Positions 51,225-60,378 of a DNA stretch of 64,000 nt are shown here, piece by piece. Both the position numbers and the translations under genes were made by a program. The notes below the pieces were generated by a model. That model was given only the letters and a program-made list of their open reading frames with translations. It made no database searches and was not told the origin of the DNA. Position 1 is the stretch's first letter, and every line of letters begins with the position of its first letter. The stretch is from Paraburkholderia sp. BL23I1N1 (GTDB taxonomy: Bacteria > Pseudomonadota > Gammaproteobacteria > Burkholderiales > Burkholderiaceae), in assembly GCF_003610295.1 (NCBI RefSeq), contig NZ_RAPV01000001.1, positions 4,464,001-4,528,000 of the forward strand, in the 5' to 3' direction.

Positions 51225-52958
51225 ATGAAGTTGTTTCACAACGCCAAATCGTCCGTTAGCGGACTTGCGTTTGTCGCACTCGTCTCTGTTTCAAGCGGTT
51301 TTCTAGAAGCCACCCCGGCCTTCGCCAAAGCGCCCTCGAAAGCGCAGCCGGCGATCCTCACGGCTTCCGCTATTGCAGTTGCCGACAAGTACAGTGCCGA
51401 CGCCGCTGAACAGATCTTCAAGGAAGGCGGCAACGCCGTCGACGCGGCAGTCGCGATTGCCTTCACGCTTGCCGTGACGTATCCGGAAGCGGGCAATATC
51501 GGCGGCGGCGGTTTCATGACGCTGTATGTCGACGGCAAGCCGTACTTCCTCGACTATCGCGAGCGCGCACCACTGGCCGCGACGAAGAACATGTATCTCG
51601 ACGACAAGGGCGAGGTCATCAAAGGCATGAGCCTGTTCGGCTATCGCGCGGTGGGCGTGCCGGGCACCGTCGACGGCATGTGGCAAGCGCAGCGCCGCTT
51701 CGGCAAGCTCAAATGGAAGCAGGTGCTCGCACCGGCGATTCACTACGCGCGCGACGGCTTCGAGGTCAGCGAGCAATTGCAGCAGCGCCGCGACGACGCC
51801 GCGAAAGACTTTGCCGGCAAGACCAACTTCGACACCTACTTTGGCAACCTGAAGCAGGGCGTCAACTTCAAGCAACCGGATCTTGCCGCCGTGCTGCAGC
51901 GCATTTCGGATCAGGGCGCGAAAGACTTCTACTCGGGCAAGACGGCGGATCTGATCGCGGCGTCCATGCGCGGTCACGGTCTGATTACGAAGGCCGATCT
52001 GCAGCAGTACAAGGCGGTGTGGCGCCAGCCGATCCAGGCGGACTGGAACGGCTATCGCGTGATTACCGCGCCGCCTCCGAGCTCCGGCGGTATCGGCCTC
52101 GTCCAGTTGCTGAAGATGAAGGCCGACATTGCGCCGGACTTCAAGGACGTCACGCTTAATTCCGTGCAGTACGTACACCTGATCGCTGAAATCGAGAAGC
52201 GCGTGTTCGCCGATCGCGCGCAGTATCTCGGCGATCCGGACTTCTACAAGGTGCCGGTCGCGCAATTGACCGACGACGCATACATCGCCAAGCGTGCAGC
52301 CGAAGTCAATCCGAGCGCGCCTTCGGATACGAAGAGCATTCAGGCCGGCCTCGGCACGTCGATGCCGGAGAAAGCGGAAACCACCCACTTCTCAGTGATC
52401 GACAAGTGGGGTAATGCCGTGTCGAACACGTACACCATCAACGGCTACTTTGGTTCGGGCGTGATAGCGGATCGCACGGGCATCGTGTTGAACGACGAGA
52501 TGGACGACTTCTCCGCGAAGCCGGGTGTCGCAAACATGTTCGGCGTGGTGGGCAGCGACGCGAATTCGATTGAAGCGAAGAAGCGCCCGTTGTCGTCGAT
52601 GAGCCCGACGATTCTGACCAAAGACGGCAAGGTGTCGCTCGTCATCGGCACGCCGGGCGGCTCGCGTATCTTCACGTCGATCTTCCAGGTGATCAACAAC
52701 ATCTACGACTTCAACATGCCGTTGCCGGAAGCTGTGGGCGCGATGCGCTTCCATCATCAGCTGTTGCCGCCGAACACGATTTTCTGGGAGCCGTACAAGC
52801 CGATCGAGGGCGAACTCGCCAAGCAGATCGAAGCCAAGGGCTACACGCTGAAGGGGCAGGATTTCAGCGGCGACATCCAGGCGATCAAGGTCAATGGTGA
52901 TACGCCGGAAGCCGCAGCCGATCCGCGCGGCCGTGGTGTGACGCGGGTGATCCAGTGA
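51225..52958 (+). CDS. ggt: gamma-glutamyltransferase
   Basis: The 577-residue precursor has a signal peptide of about 36 residues (ending EATPAFA). The proenzyme fold has GGNAVDAAVAIAFTLAVTYPEAGNIGGGGFM and DYRERAP. The autocatalytic nucleophile is the second threonine of KAETTHFSVIDKWGNAVSNT, opening the small subunit. PLSSMSPTI and GTPGGSRIFTS are the conserved substrate-binding loops. It cleaves glutathione and other gamma-glutamyl compounds in the periplasm. A strong terminator follows. Confidence 0.95.
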   Translation: MKLFHNAKSSVSGLAFVALVSVSSGFLEATPAFAKAPSKAQPAILTASAIAVADKYSADAAEQIFKEGGNAVDAAVAIAFTLAVTYPEAGNIGGGGFMTLYVDGKPYFLDYRERAPLAATKNMYLDDKGEVIKGMSLFGYRAVGVPGTVDGMWQAQRRFGKLKWKQVLAPAIHYARDGFEVSEQLQQRRDDAAKDFAGKTNFDTYFGNLKQGVNFKQPDLAAVLQRISDQGAKDFYSGKTADLIAASMRGHGLITKADLQQYKAVWRQPIQADWNGYRVITAPPPSSGGIGLVQLLKMKADIAPDFKDVTLNSVQYVHLIAEIEKRVFADRAQYLGDPDFYKVPVAQLTDDAYIAKRAAEVNPSAPSDTKSIQAGLGTSMPEKAETTHFSVIDKWGNAVSNTYTINGYFGSGVIADRTGIVLNDEMDDFSAKPGVANMFGVVGSDANSIEAKKRPLSSMSPTILTKDGKVSLVIGTPGGSRIFTSIFQVINNIYDFNMPLPEAVGAMRFHHQLLPPNTIFWEPYKPIEGELAKQIEAKGYTLKGQDFSGDIQAIKVNGDTPEAAADPRGRGVTRVIQ

Positions 52959-53035
52959 GCGATTGACTTAAATCGGTTTGAATTAAATCGATTAAGTGCC
53001 TCTGCGCGGCGCATCTTTGCGGATGCGCCGGGTGC

Positions 53036-53077
53036 AAAAAAGCCTCGCGCTCGATTTTGAGCGCGAGGCTTTTTTTT
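53036..53077. terminator. bidirectional terminator between ggt and the protease
   Basis: Twelve-bp stem AGCCTCGCGCTC/GAGCGCGAGGCT with a six-base loop, six A before it and eight to nine T after it. It serves ggt on the plus strand and the protease on the minus strand. Confidence 0.9.
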
Positions 53078-53165
53078 ATCCGCCGATATTCATGGAGCGT
53101 GAGGCCGTTTGATTCCCAGGCTCGATTGAACGCAAGGCTTTTTCCACCGCGGGTAGTCGGACGAA

Positions 53166-54212
53166 TCAACTCGTCTGCTCAACCGGCGTCAAGGTCAGTT
53201 CGACCCGTTGTGCGCCGCGCAACACGGTCACGCTGACCGGCTTGTCGATCCGCGACGCGTCGAGCGTGCGTTGCAGGCTGTCGACGTCTTGCACCGCGAG
53301 CGCATCGATCGCGACGATCGTGTCGTCGGTGCGCAGACCGCCGAGTGCCGCCGGACTGCCTTTGACGATTTCCATGACATGCACGCCGCTTTCCGCGTCC
53401 AGGTCGAAATAGCGCTGCACGCGGCGCGACAGCGGCAGCGTGGTGCCTGCCACGCCGATGTACGCGCGCCGCACGCGGCCGTGCGTGAAGATCTGCATGA
53501 TGACCCACTTGGCCGTATCGATCGCGGTGGCGAAGCAGATGGCCTGCGCGCCGGGAATGATCGCGGTGTTCACGCCGATCACCTGACCGGCCGAATTGAT
53601 CAGCGGACCGCCCGAATTGCCGGGATTGAGTGCGGCATCGGTCTGGATCACGTCGTAGATCATGCGGCCGGAATTCGAGCGCAGCGAGCGGCCAAGCGCC
53701 GAGACCACGCCTGTCGTCACGGTTTGCGCGAGGCCGAGCGGATTGCCGACCGCGATCGCGATCTGGCCGACCCGCAGCTTCGACGATTCGCCGAGTTCGA
53801 CGTGCGGCAACGGTTCCGGCGAGCCGATTCGCAGCACGGCCAGATCGCTGCCGGGATCGTTGCCGACCAGATCGGCGTCGAATTTCGCGCCGTCGGCGAG
53901 CGTCACCGTGATGTGCGTGGCGCCATGCACCACGTGGCTGTTGGTGAGCAAATAGCCGTCGGGCGTGAACAGAAAGCCCGAGCCGGTGCCGCCGCGCGCG
54001 CCGCGGCTATCGCGACCGGAGGGGGCGCCCGGCAGCCGGCGTTCGACGGAGATGAAGGCGACCGCTTGCTGAACGCGTTCCAGCGCGCCGATTACGGTGC
54101 GGGAATAGGCGTCGAGCAGAGCGTCGTCGGATAAAACGTTGAGCGGATCGGGCCCGGGGGCGTCGGATGCGGCGCGCGACAGGTCATCAATGAAGCGTGG
54201 ACGGCTTCCCAT
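53166..54212 (-). CDS. trypsin-like S1C protease with PDZ domain (HtrA/Deg-like), no signal peptide
   Basis: At 348 residues it has the catalytic triad His in LTNSHVVHGATH, Asp in GSDLAVLRI and Ser in NPGNSGGPLI, then one PDZ domain (GVHVMEIVKGSPAALGGLRTDDTIVAIDAL). The N-terminus (MGSRPRFIDDLSRAASDAP) is polar with no membrane segment. This separates it from periplasmic DegP and DegS, and a cytoplasmic role is inferred. Confidence 0.9.
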   Translation of the reverse strand: MGSRPRFIDDLSRAASDAPGPDPLNVLSDDALLDAYSRTVIGALERVQQAVAFISVERRLPGAPSGRDSRGARGGTGSGFLFTPDGYLLTNSHVVHGATHITVTLADGAKFDADLVGNDPGSDLAVLRIGSPEPLPHVELGESSKLRVGQIAIAVGNPLGLAQTVTTGVVSALGRSLRSNSGRMIYDVIQTDAALNPGNSGGPLINSAGQVIGVNTAIIPGAQAICFATAIDTAKWVIMQIFTHGRVRRAYIGVAGTTLPLSRRVQRYFDLDAESGVHVMEIVKGSPAALGGLRTDDTIVAIDALAVQDVDSLQRTLDASRIDKPVSVTVLRGAQRVELTLTPVEQTS

Positions 54213-54352
54213 GGCGATGCTCCGGATAAGCGGGAACCCACATGCAGGGCGGTGCGCGGGTTTTCAAGTGCGGTCGGGGGGGGGGCGGGGTTGTGCGCCA
54301 CGCGCCACGCGTGTCCGTCCGGCGCTACCATACCAACAAGGAGACAGCCGCC

Positions 54353-54781
54353 ATGAACTCACCTGCCACATCATCCGCAGCCTCTGCTTCGTCGAGCGCC
54401 TCAAGTGCGCCGGCGGACCCGACCGAGCCGCGCATCGAATCGCTCAGCGCCATCACGCTCGCCACCGGCAATATGCCGCGCGCCGTGCTGTTTTACGAAG
54501 CGCTTGGCTTTCCGATCAAATTCGGCGGTTCGCACGAAGCTTTCACGTCGTTTGCATTTGGCGGCTCGTATCTGAACCTGATCGTCGATGCGCGCGCCCC
54601 GGTCAACTGGTGGGGCCGCGTGATTTTCTATGTGTCGGACGTCGATGCGCTCTACCGGAAAGCGCTGGCGTCGGGCTTGAAGCCGTCGTCCGAACCCGCC
54701 GATGCGCCGTGGGGCGAGCGTTATTTTCACATTACCGATCCCGATGGCCACGAACTCAGCTTCGCGAGACCATTGCGTTAG
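54353..54781 (+). CDS. VOC-family (glyoxalase-like) protein
   Basis: The 142-residue protein has a Ser/Ala-rich N-terminal tail of about 25 residues and one VOC fold: SLSAITLATGNMPRAVLFYEALGFPIKFGG to HITDPDGHELSFARP. The metal-binding glutamate of the E-L-S-F end is kept. Substrate unknown. The start follows AAGGAGAC. Confidence 0.85.
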   Translation: MNSPATSSAASASSSASSAPADPTEPRIESLSAITLATGNMPRAVLFYEALGFPIKFGGSHEAFTSFAFGGSYLNLIVDARAPVNWWGRVIFYVSDVDALYRKALASGLKPSSEPADAPWGERYFHITDPDGHELSFARPLR

Positions 54782-54968
54782 CGCCGGGCGGGCACGCAAA
54801 ACTCGCTATCATGGGCATCGTGAAGGCGAGCGCCCATCGCGCCGATCGCGCCCAAGGCGCGGCTGCGGCGCCAGTAACACGGCTGACACCTCGCGCTTCG
54901 ATAATCGACCCCGTTCGCGACGTGCATGTGCCGCGCGCCTAACCATTTCCGTTGCCAGGAGAGTCGCA

Positions 54969-55895
54969 ATGAAAGAGCTGGATCCGAGACCCGAGGCCGA
55001 AGTCATGGCAGAACGGCAACGCCGTTTCGAGGAAGACCTCATCGATGCGTATGACGAGGAGCTCGAAATGGAGGTCGACGATCGCATCATCGACGGTGCG
55101 GACGGTTTTACGCCCGAGCATCGCGAGGCACGCAAGGTGTACTTCCGCGAGCTGTTCCGGTTGCAGGGCGAACTCGTCAAACTGCAGGACTGGATCGTGC
55201 AGACCGGGCATCGCCTGGTGGTGATTTTCGAAGGACGCGATGCGGCCGGCAAAGGCGGCGCGATCAAACGCATCACGCAGCGGCTCAATCCGCGCGTGTG
55301 CCGGGTGGCGGCATTGCCGGCGCCGAACAACCGCGAACGCACGCAGTGGTATTTCCAGCGTTACGTGTCGCATCTGCCGGCCGGCGGCGAAATGGTGCTG
55401 TTTGACCGCAGCTGGTACAACCGCGCAGGCGTCGAACGCGTGATGAATTTTTGCAGCGACGACGAGTACGAAGAGTTCTTCCGCTCGGTGCCGGAATTCG
55501 AAAAGATGCTGGCGCGAAGCGGCGTGCAGATTCTCAAATACTGGTTTTCGATCACCGATGAAGAACAGGAAATCCGCTTTCAGAACCGCATTCACGATCC
55601 GCTGAAACAGTGGAAGCTGAGCCCGATGGATCTGGAAAGCCGGCGTCGCTGGGAAGCCTATACACAGGCGAAAGAAGTCATGCTGCAGCGCTCGCACATT
55701 CCCGAGGCGCCGTGGTGGGTCGTGCAGGCCGTCGACAAGAAGCGCGCGCGCCTGAACTGCATTCATCACCTGTTGAGCCAGGTGCCGTATCACGAGATCG
55801 AACACCCGACCATCGAGTTGCCTTCACGGGTTTATCACGATGAATACAGCCGCCAGCCGGTGCCGTCGTCGATGATTGTGCCCGAGATGTATTGA
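54969..55895 (+). CDS. ppk2: polyphosphate kinase 2
   Basis: The 308-residue PPK2 has Walker A GRDAAGKGGAIKRIT near residue 90, Walker B-like VLFDRSWYNRAGVERVMNF and the lid segment typical of class I PPK2. The length and single domain fit class I, which transfers phosphate between polyphosphate and nucleoside diphosphates (favouring GDP or ADP). An acidic N-terminal helix region (residues 1-45) precedes the domain. It is next to a phosphate transporter gene and near a CHAD gene, forming a phosphate/polyphosphate group. Confidence 0.93.
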   Translation: MKELDPRPEAEVMAERQRRFEEDLIDAYDEELEMEVDDRIIDGADGFTPEHREARKVYFRELFRLQGELVKLQDWIVQTGHRLVVIFEGRDAAGKGGAIKRITQRLNPRVCRVAALPAPNNRERTQWYFQRYVSHLPAGGEMVLFDRSWYNRAGVERVMNFCSDDEYEEFFRSVPEFEKMLARSGVQILKYWFSITDEEQEIRFQNRIHDPLKQWKLSPMDLESRRRWEAYTQAKEVMLQRSHIPEAPWWVVQAVDKKRARLNCIHHLLSQVPYHEIEHPTIELPSRVYHDEYSRQPVPSSMIVPEMY

Positions 55896-55924
55896 TCGGG
55901 CGTCGGGTGTCAGCTTGGTGAAAT

Positions 55925-55954
55925 AAAAAAGCGCGGCAAGAACCGCGCTTTTTT
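55925..55954. terminator. bidirectional terminator between ppk2 and pit
   Basis: Stem GCGCGG/CCGCGC with a six-base loop, six A before and six T after. It serves both convergent genes. Confidence 0.85.
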
Positions 55955-56012
55955 ATCTTCCCTGTGGCCGGACTTGAGACCGGCTACAGCGGCACCAGCG
56001 AATTCAGCCGTT

Positions 56013-57599
56013 TCAGAACACCATCCGGAACACCCAGTACAGACCCGCGGCCAAAGCGATCGAAACCGGCAGCGTCAGCACCCAGGCGAGGATCAGGCTG
56101 CGCACGGTGGCCCATTGCAAACCGGAGCCATTGGCCGCCATGGTGCCCGCCACGCCCGACGACAACACGTGCGTGGTAGAGACCGGCAAGCCGTACATGT
56201 CGGCCGCACCGATCGTCAGCATCGCCACCATTTCAGCCGATGCGCCCTGTCCATAGGTCAGATGCTGCTTGCCGATTTTCTCGCCGACCGTCACGACGAT
56301 GCGCTTCCATCCAACCATCGTGCCCAGACCGAGGGCAATAGCCACGGCGACCTTGACCCAAGTCGGGATGAACTTGGTGGCGTGATCGGTTTGCGCCTTG
56401 AAGTTGTCGATCGCTTTGGCGTCGTCCGGCGCGAAGGCCGGCTGTTTGGCCTTGTCCATCAGACGGATCGCTTCGGACGCGACATACATGTTGTTGCGCA
56501 CGTTATCCACGATGTTTTGCGGCACGGCGGCCATCGATCCCGATGCCCCGACCTGCTGACCGATCAACGTGGTGAGTTGCTGCAAGGCCGGCACGGTGGC
56601 GGGCGTCAACTGACGGGTGCGCACGTACGCTTCGACATCGCCGCGCGGATCGGCGGACGGTGCCACGCCCTGAGTGTATTTGCCGAGCGTGTCCGCCGTG
56701 TGTTGCGCGACCGCGATGAAGGTCTGCGTTTCCGCCGGCGTGACGGCTTTGTTCAGCGCGTAGGCCGTGGGCACCGTACCGATCAGGATCAGCATGATGA
56801 GACCCATGCCTTTCTGCCCGTCGTTCGAACCGTGCGCGAATGAAACGCCCGTACAGGTCAGAATCAGCAGGCAGCGAATCCAGAACGGCGGCGGCTTCTT
56901 GCCCTTTGGCTCGGCATACAACGCGGGAATGCGCACCACGGCCTTGAGGATCAACAGCAGCAAAGCGGAAGCCAGAAAGCCGACCAGCGGCGAAAACAGT
57001 AACGACTTGCCCACGCCGAGCGCCTGATTCCAGTCCACGCCGCTCGTGCCGCTCGCGCCGTGCATCAGCTGATTCATCAGACCGACGCCGATGATCGAGC
57101 CGATTAGCGTATGCGAACTCGACGACGGCAGTCCGAAATACCAGGTGCCCAGATTCCAGATGATCGCGGCGATCAACAACGCGAAGACCATCGCAAAGCC
57201 CGCGCTGCTCCCCACTTGCAGAATCAATTCCACGGGCAGCAGTTGCAGAATGCCGAACGCAACCGCGCCCGTTGAAGTAAGCACACCGAGGAAATTCCAT
57301 CCGCCGGACCAGACCACTGCTATGTTAGGCGCGAGCGAATGCGTGTAGATCACGGTGGCGACCGCATTGGCCGTGTCATGAAAGCCGTTGACGAATTCGA
57401 AGCCGAGCGCGATCAGGAGCGCAACACCGAGCAGGAGATAGGGCAGGACGGACGCTTCGCGAACCGATTGGAGATCGGCTGCAAGATGCATGGCGCAATA
57501 TGCAGCGCCGATCGCAATCACAACGAGAAAGATGATCAGGCCGATATTGCGCCCCTTTCCACTTGTAGCGCCCGGTTGCGGGTACGAAAGTTCCGGCAT
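56013..57599 (-). CDS. pit: inorganic phosphate transporter, PiT family
   Basis: The 528-residue membrane transporter has the duplicated PiT signature: GFEFVNGFHDTANAVATVIYT in the first half and FAHGSNDGQKGMGLIMLI in the second. A large cytoplasmic loop of about 140 residues lies between the halves. It imports phosphate as a metal-phosphate complex with protons. A Pho-box-like direct repeat lies 63-80 bases upstream. Confidence 0.94.
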   Translation of the reverse strand: MPELSYPQPGATSGKGRNIGLIIFLVVIAIGAAYCAMHLAADLQSVREASVLPYLLLGVALLIALGFEFVNGFHDTANAVATVIYTHSLAPNIAVVWSGGWNFLGVLTSTGAVAFGILQLLPVELILQVGSSAGFAMVFALLIAAIIWNLGTWYFGLPSSSSHTLIGSIIGVGLMNQLMHGASGTSGVDWNQALGVGKSLLFSPLVGFLASALLLLILKAVVRIPALYAEPKGKKPPPFWIRCLLILTCTGVSFAHGSNDGQKGMGLIMLILIGTVPTAYALNKAVTPAETQTFIAVAQHTADTLGKYTQGVAPSADPRGDVEAYVRTRQLTPATVPALQQLTTLIGQQVGASGSMAAVPQNIVDNVRNNMYVASEAIRLMDKAKQPAFAPDDAKAIDNFKAQTDHATKFIPTWVKVAVAIALGLGTMVGWKRIVVTVGEKIGKQHLTYGQGASAEMVAMLTIGAADMYGLPVSTTHVLSSGVAGTMAANGSGLQWATVRSLILAWVLTLPVSIALAAGLYWVFRMVF

Positions 57600-57661
57600 G
57601 GCGTGAGCCCCAAAAGTTTGTCGCGGGACTGCCGATCCTGCGGGGCCTGTGTGTCGTAATG

Positions 57662-57679
57662 ATGACAGTGGCGTGACGG
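57662..57679 (-). promoter_or_regulatory. candidate Pho box upstream of pit
   Basis: On the minus strand CCGTCAC-GCCA-CTGTCAT has two 7-mers with a 4-bp spacer, the 11-bp period of PhoB sites. The second matches CTGTCAT perfectly; the first has two mismatches. Confidence 0.45.
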
Positions 57680-58014
57680 CTATGCTGGACGGGCGTTCGC
57701 GGGCGGTACGTGAAGATTGGCGCTACAGGATTAGCCACGAATCACGGCGCGCAAAAATGATAAGCGGTCCGAAAAGAACTAGGTATGAAGTGCGCTTGTG
57801 CAGCGGAGCGGATTTTTGCTGTTCGACTGCGGCCGGGGTCGCCTGCGGACACTCGCGCGATCCGGGTGGCCGCCATGATTTGCGGCGGATTGCGATCCAT
57901 GCAACGCGCATTTTCCTGCGACCATCCAGGTGCAGTTTAGGCGACGCGCCGGTGGATATCCACCGGGACCTTTTTTTGCTAGGCTGAGATAAATGGACCT
58001 TTGAAGGACGTCCG
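57680..58014. other. promoter region between pit and the CHAD gene
   Basis: About 335 bases without an ORF I can support. It holds the divergent promoters of the two genes. No further motif was recognised. Confidence 0.4.
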
Positions 58015-58884
58015 ATGAAGCGAGCGAGCCGGAAAATCGACAATCAGCCTGCGGACAGCACGCCGGCCGTCGCGGAGTGTTCGGCGGAGTCGGCTTTCGC
58101 TTCCTACGCGGCGCCCATCGTCGACGAGGCCATCGAACACGCCAATGCGGTGCGCGAAGACACCTCGCCCGAAGCCCTGCACCAACTGCGCGTCTCGCTG
58201 CGGCGGTTGCGCTCGTTGTGGTGGGCGTTCGAACCCTTGCTGGACAAAGGCGAGAATACGCGCCAACGGGCGCTGTATAAATATCTGGCGACGGCCGCCG
58301 GCAAGACGCGCGACTGGGACATTCTGATCGAACTGATCGCCCAGGACGAGCACGTCGCGCACGAGGTGGCGCCGAAGCTCGAGGAGGCGCGCGGCAGCGC
58401 GTTGGCGACAAGTCGTGAAACGCTCTCGAACGCGGACGTCAAACATCTGCTGCGAGACGCCCTGACCAGCGCCAGTAAGGAATTGAATACGGCCCATGAG
58501 CGTGTGCCGCTGCAGGAGTTCGTCGACAATCGCGTGGCCGCTTCTGAACGTTCGCTGAAAAAACGTATAAAACGCGCGTCTCAGGCGAAGCGCTCCAATT
58601 ACACCGCGTTTCACGACGTCAGAAAGGCGGGCAAGAAAGTGCGCTATCTGCTCGAGTTTTTCGAGCCGGTGCTGAGCGGCAGCCACAAACGCGTCCTGAA
58701 GCGGTTAAAGCAGATTCAGAAGCGTTTCGGTACGCTAAACGATATTGTCGCCAGCGAGATGCTGCTGCGCGGCAATATGAGTTTGCTGGCCGGGTCCGGC
58801 GACACCGATGCAGTGCTTCATTGGCTCAGGAAGGAGCGCAAACGCCGGATGCGCGCGGCAGCGGGACTGCTGCGCAAACTTTGA
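58015..58884 (+). CDS. CHAD-domain protein (polyphosphate-binding)
   Basis: The 289-residue, strongly basic helical protein has the two CHAD half-domains: ALHQLRVSLRRLRSLWWAFEP (conserved H-x-x-R-V-x-x-R-R-L-R) in the first and TAFHDVRKAGKKVRYLLEFFEP (H-x-x-R-K-x-x-K-K-x-R) in the second. These basic helices bind polyphosphate. No CYTH triphosphatase domain is attached. Its place next to pit and ppk2 supports polyphosphate handling. Confidence 0.92.
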   Translation: MKRASRKIDNQPADSTPAVAECSAESAFASYAAPIVDEAIEHANAVREDTSPEALHQLRVSLRRLRSLWWAFEPLLDKGENTRQRALYKYLATAAGKTRDWDILIELIAQDEHVAHEVAPKLEEARGSALATSRETLSNADVKHLLRDALTSASKELNTAHERVPLQEFVDNRVAASERSLKKRIKRASQAKRSNYTAFHDVRKAGKKVRYLLEFFEPVLSGSHKRVLKRLKQIQKRFGTLNDIVASEMLLRGNMSLLAGSGDTDAVLHWLRKERKRRMRAAAGLLRKL

Positions 58885-58972
58885 TGCGGCCTTGAGCGGC
58901 GGTTGCATGTTCTGGCAAGGCGGCCCGAACAACTCTGCATGACCCCATTGCTCAGAGGCTTTCTCTGGCGCT

Positions 58973-60010
58973 TTAGCTGCGTCGCGGGGCGAACCCGCGC
59001 AGGGTCACCGCGTCGCGTGCTGCGCCGTAGCACTGCGGCGCACGCTTGCCGGTGGTCAATTCCTCTGCCGGCGATGGTGGTTCAACCGGAAACCCGCGCT
59101 TTTGCCAGGCGTCGAGTCCACCCCTCAACGCGCGAATCCGCGTGTAGCCGTTCAGGCGCATCCGTTGCCGGATCTCGAAGGCGGTCGCGCTGTCCGGACA
59201 AATGCAGTAAATCACCTTGTCGTAAGCGAGCAAGGCGCCGTCGATCTGTTCAGGCGAATGCGGGTCGAGCGTCAGCGCGCCGGGAATAGGGCACAGCGCG
59301 TCGCCTGCCGACGCGGGCGGCCGGGCATCCAGGACCGTGGAAGGCGTGATGCGGCGCCATCCGCCGCGTGTCGCTTGCGACGCGGTCGCGGAGGCGGCGT
59401 TCGCGAGACGGCGCCGCTCGCGGCGTCGCTGCTGCAGGACGTACACCAGATAGATCAGCGCCGCGGCCAGCAGGATGTCGATCACCGTGCCGCCGCGCGC
59501 TCTGACGAAGGCGAGCAGCATATGCAACTCCCTTTCCGCCGCGGCGCCGCCGAGCAGCCAGAAGGTGGCCCACACCAGGGCGCCGGCGAGGTCCCACACG
59601 GCGTAGATGCGGGCATCTACCGCTGTCGTGCCCATCAGCGGCGGGGTGATGAGTCCCAGTCCGGGGACGAACTTCGAGATCGACACGAGCGGCACGCCGA
59701 AACGCTCGAATAGCGAGCGAGCCATGTCGACCCTTGAATCGACCGCCGGGGAGAGCCGGCCCAGAGCGGCAATCAGCTTGCGTCCGTAGATGCGGCCGGC
59801 GGCGAACCATGTGCCGTCGCCGATGAGCGCGCCGAGCACGGCGGCGCACAGGATCGGCCAGAACGACAGTGTGCCGGCGGCAATCGCGGAGCCCGCAAAG
59901 AGCAGCATGGGGACCGCGGGAATCGGCAGGCCGAGGCGTGTCAGCAGGACGTTGAGAAAGACGACCGCGCTGCCCCAGGTTGAAACCGCCGACGACGGAA
60001 ATGCTACCAA
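58973..60010 (-). CDS. DedA-family membrane protein fused to a rhodanese domain
   Basis: At 345 residues, the first 215 are DedA/VTT membrane protein (GSAIAAGTLSFWPILCAAVLGALIGDGTWFAAGRIYG; FERFGVPLVSISKFVPGLGLITPPLMG). The last 110 are a rhodanese domain with an active-site cysteine in KVIYCICPDSATAFEIRQRM and the ending GYTRIRALRGGLDAWQKRGFPV. DedA proteins are implicated in lipid-carrier recycling and membrane homeostasis; rhodaneses handle persulfides. The fusion suggests sulfur transfer at the membrane. Confidence 0.88.
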   Translation of the reverse strand: MVAFPSSAVSTWGSAVVFLNVLLTRLGLPIPAVPMLLFAGSAIAAGTLSFWPILCAAVLGALIGDGTWFAAGRIYGRKLIAALGRLSPAVDSRVDMARSLFERFGVPLVSISKFVPGLGLITPPLMGTTAVDARIYAVWDLAGALVWATFWLLGGAAAERELHMLLAFVRARGGTVIDILLAAALIYLVYVLQQRRRERRRLANAASATASQATRGGWRRITPSTVLDARPPASAGDALCPIPGALTLDPHSPEQIDGALLAYDKVIYCICPDSATAFEIRQRMRLNGYTRIRALRGGLDAWQKRGFPVEPPSPAEELTTGKRAPQCYGAARDAVTLRGFAPRRS

Positions 60011-60378
60011 TTGCAGAACTCCTGTTATTGCGGTTGGGCCGCACTGCGGCGGGAGTTTGTCGTGCCGGGACGCTAGGTGTGTTGCTTTGACGCTTATCGG
60101 CTTGCCCGCTTGCCCGCTTGCCCGTTTGGTCCGTTTGGTCCGTTTGGTTCGTTTGTGCGCGTCCCGCGTGACGTTCTATTTCGATCAGGATACTCGATGG
60201 GCCTGATTGGGGCACCGGCCGGTCCCGCCTGACCGCAGGCCGCATTTGCACCGGTATTGCGTGAAGCCGGCGGTGTGCCGCGAACCGTTGGCAGGCGCAT
60301 TCTCTGCAATTTCGTTCAAGACCGCACGCGTCTGCCGCTCCTAATCTGCCTGTTCATTCAAAAGAATAGGACCGCAGC
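60011..60378. other. intergenic region with short tandem repeats
   Basis: About 370 bases between the DedA-rhodanese gene and the EamA gene. The left half contains the 8- and 9-bp repeats listed separately. No gene is supported. Confidence 0.4.
60100..60150 (+). repeat. compound tandem repeat (8-bp and 9-bp units)
   Basis: Three to four copies of GCTTGCCC are followed directly by about three copies of CGTTTGGTC. This may be a slippage-prone spot in the DedA-rhodanese upstream region. Confidence 0.8.
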
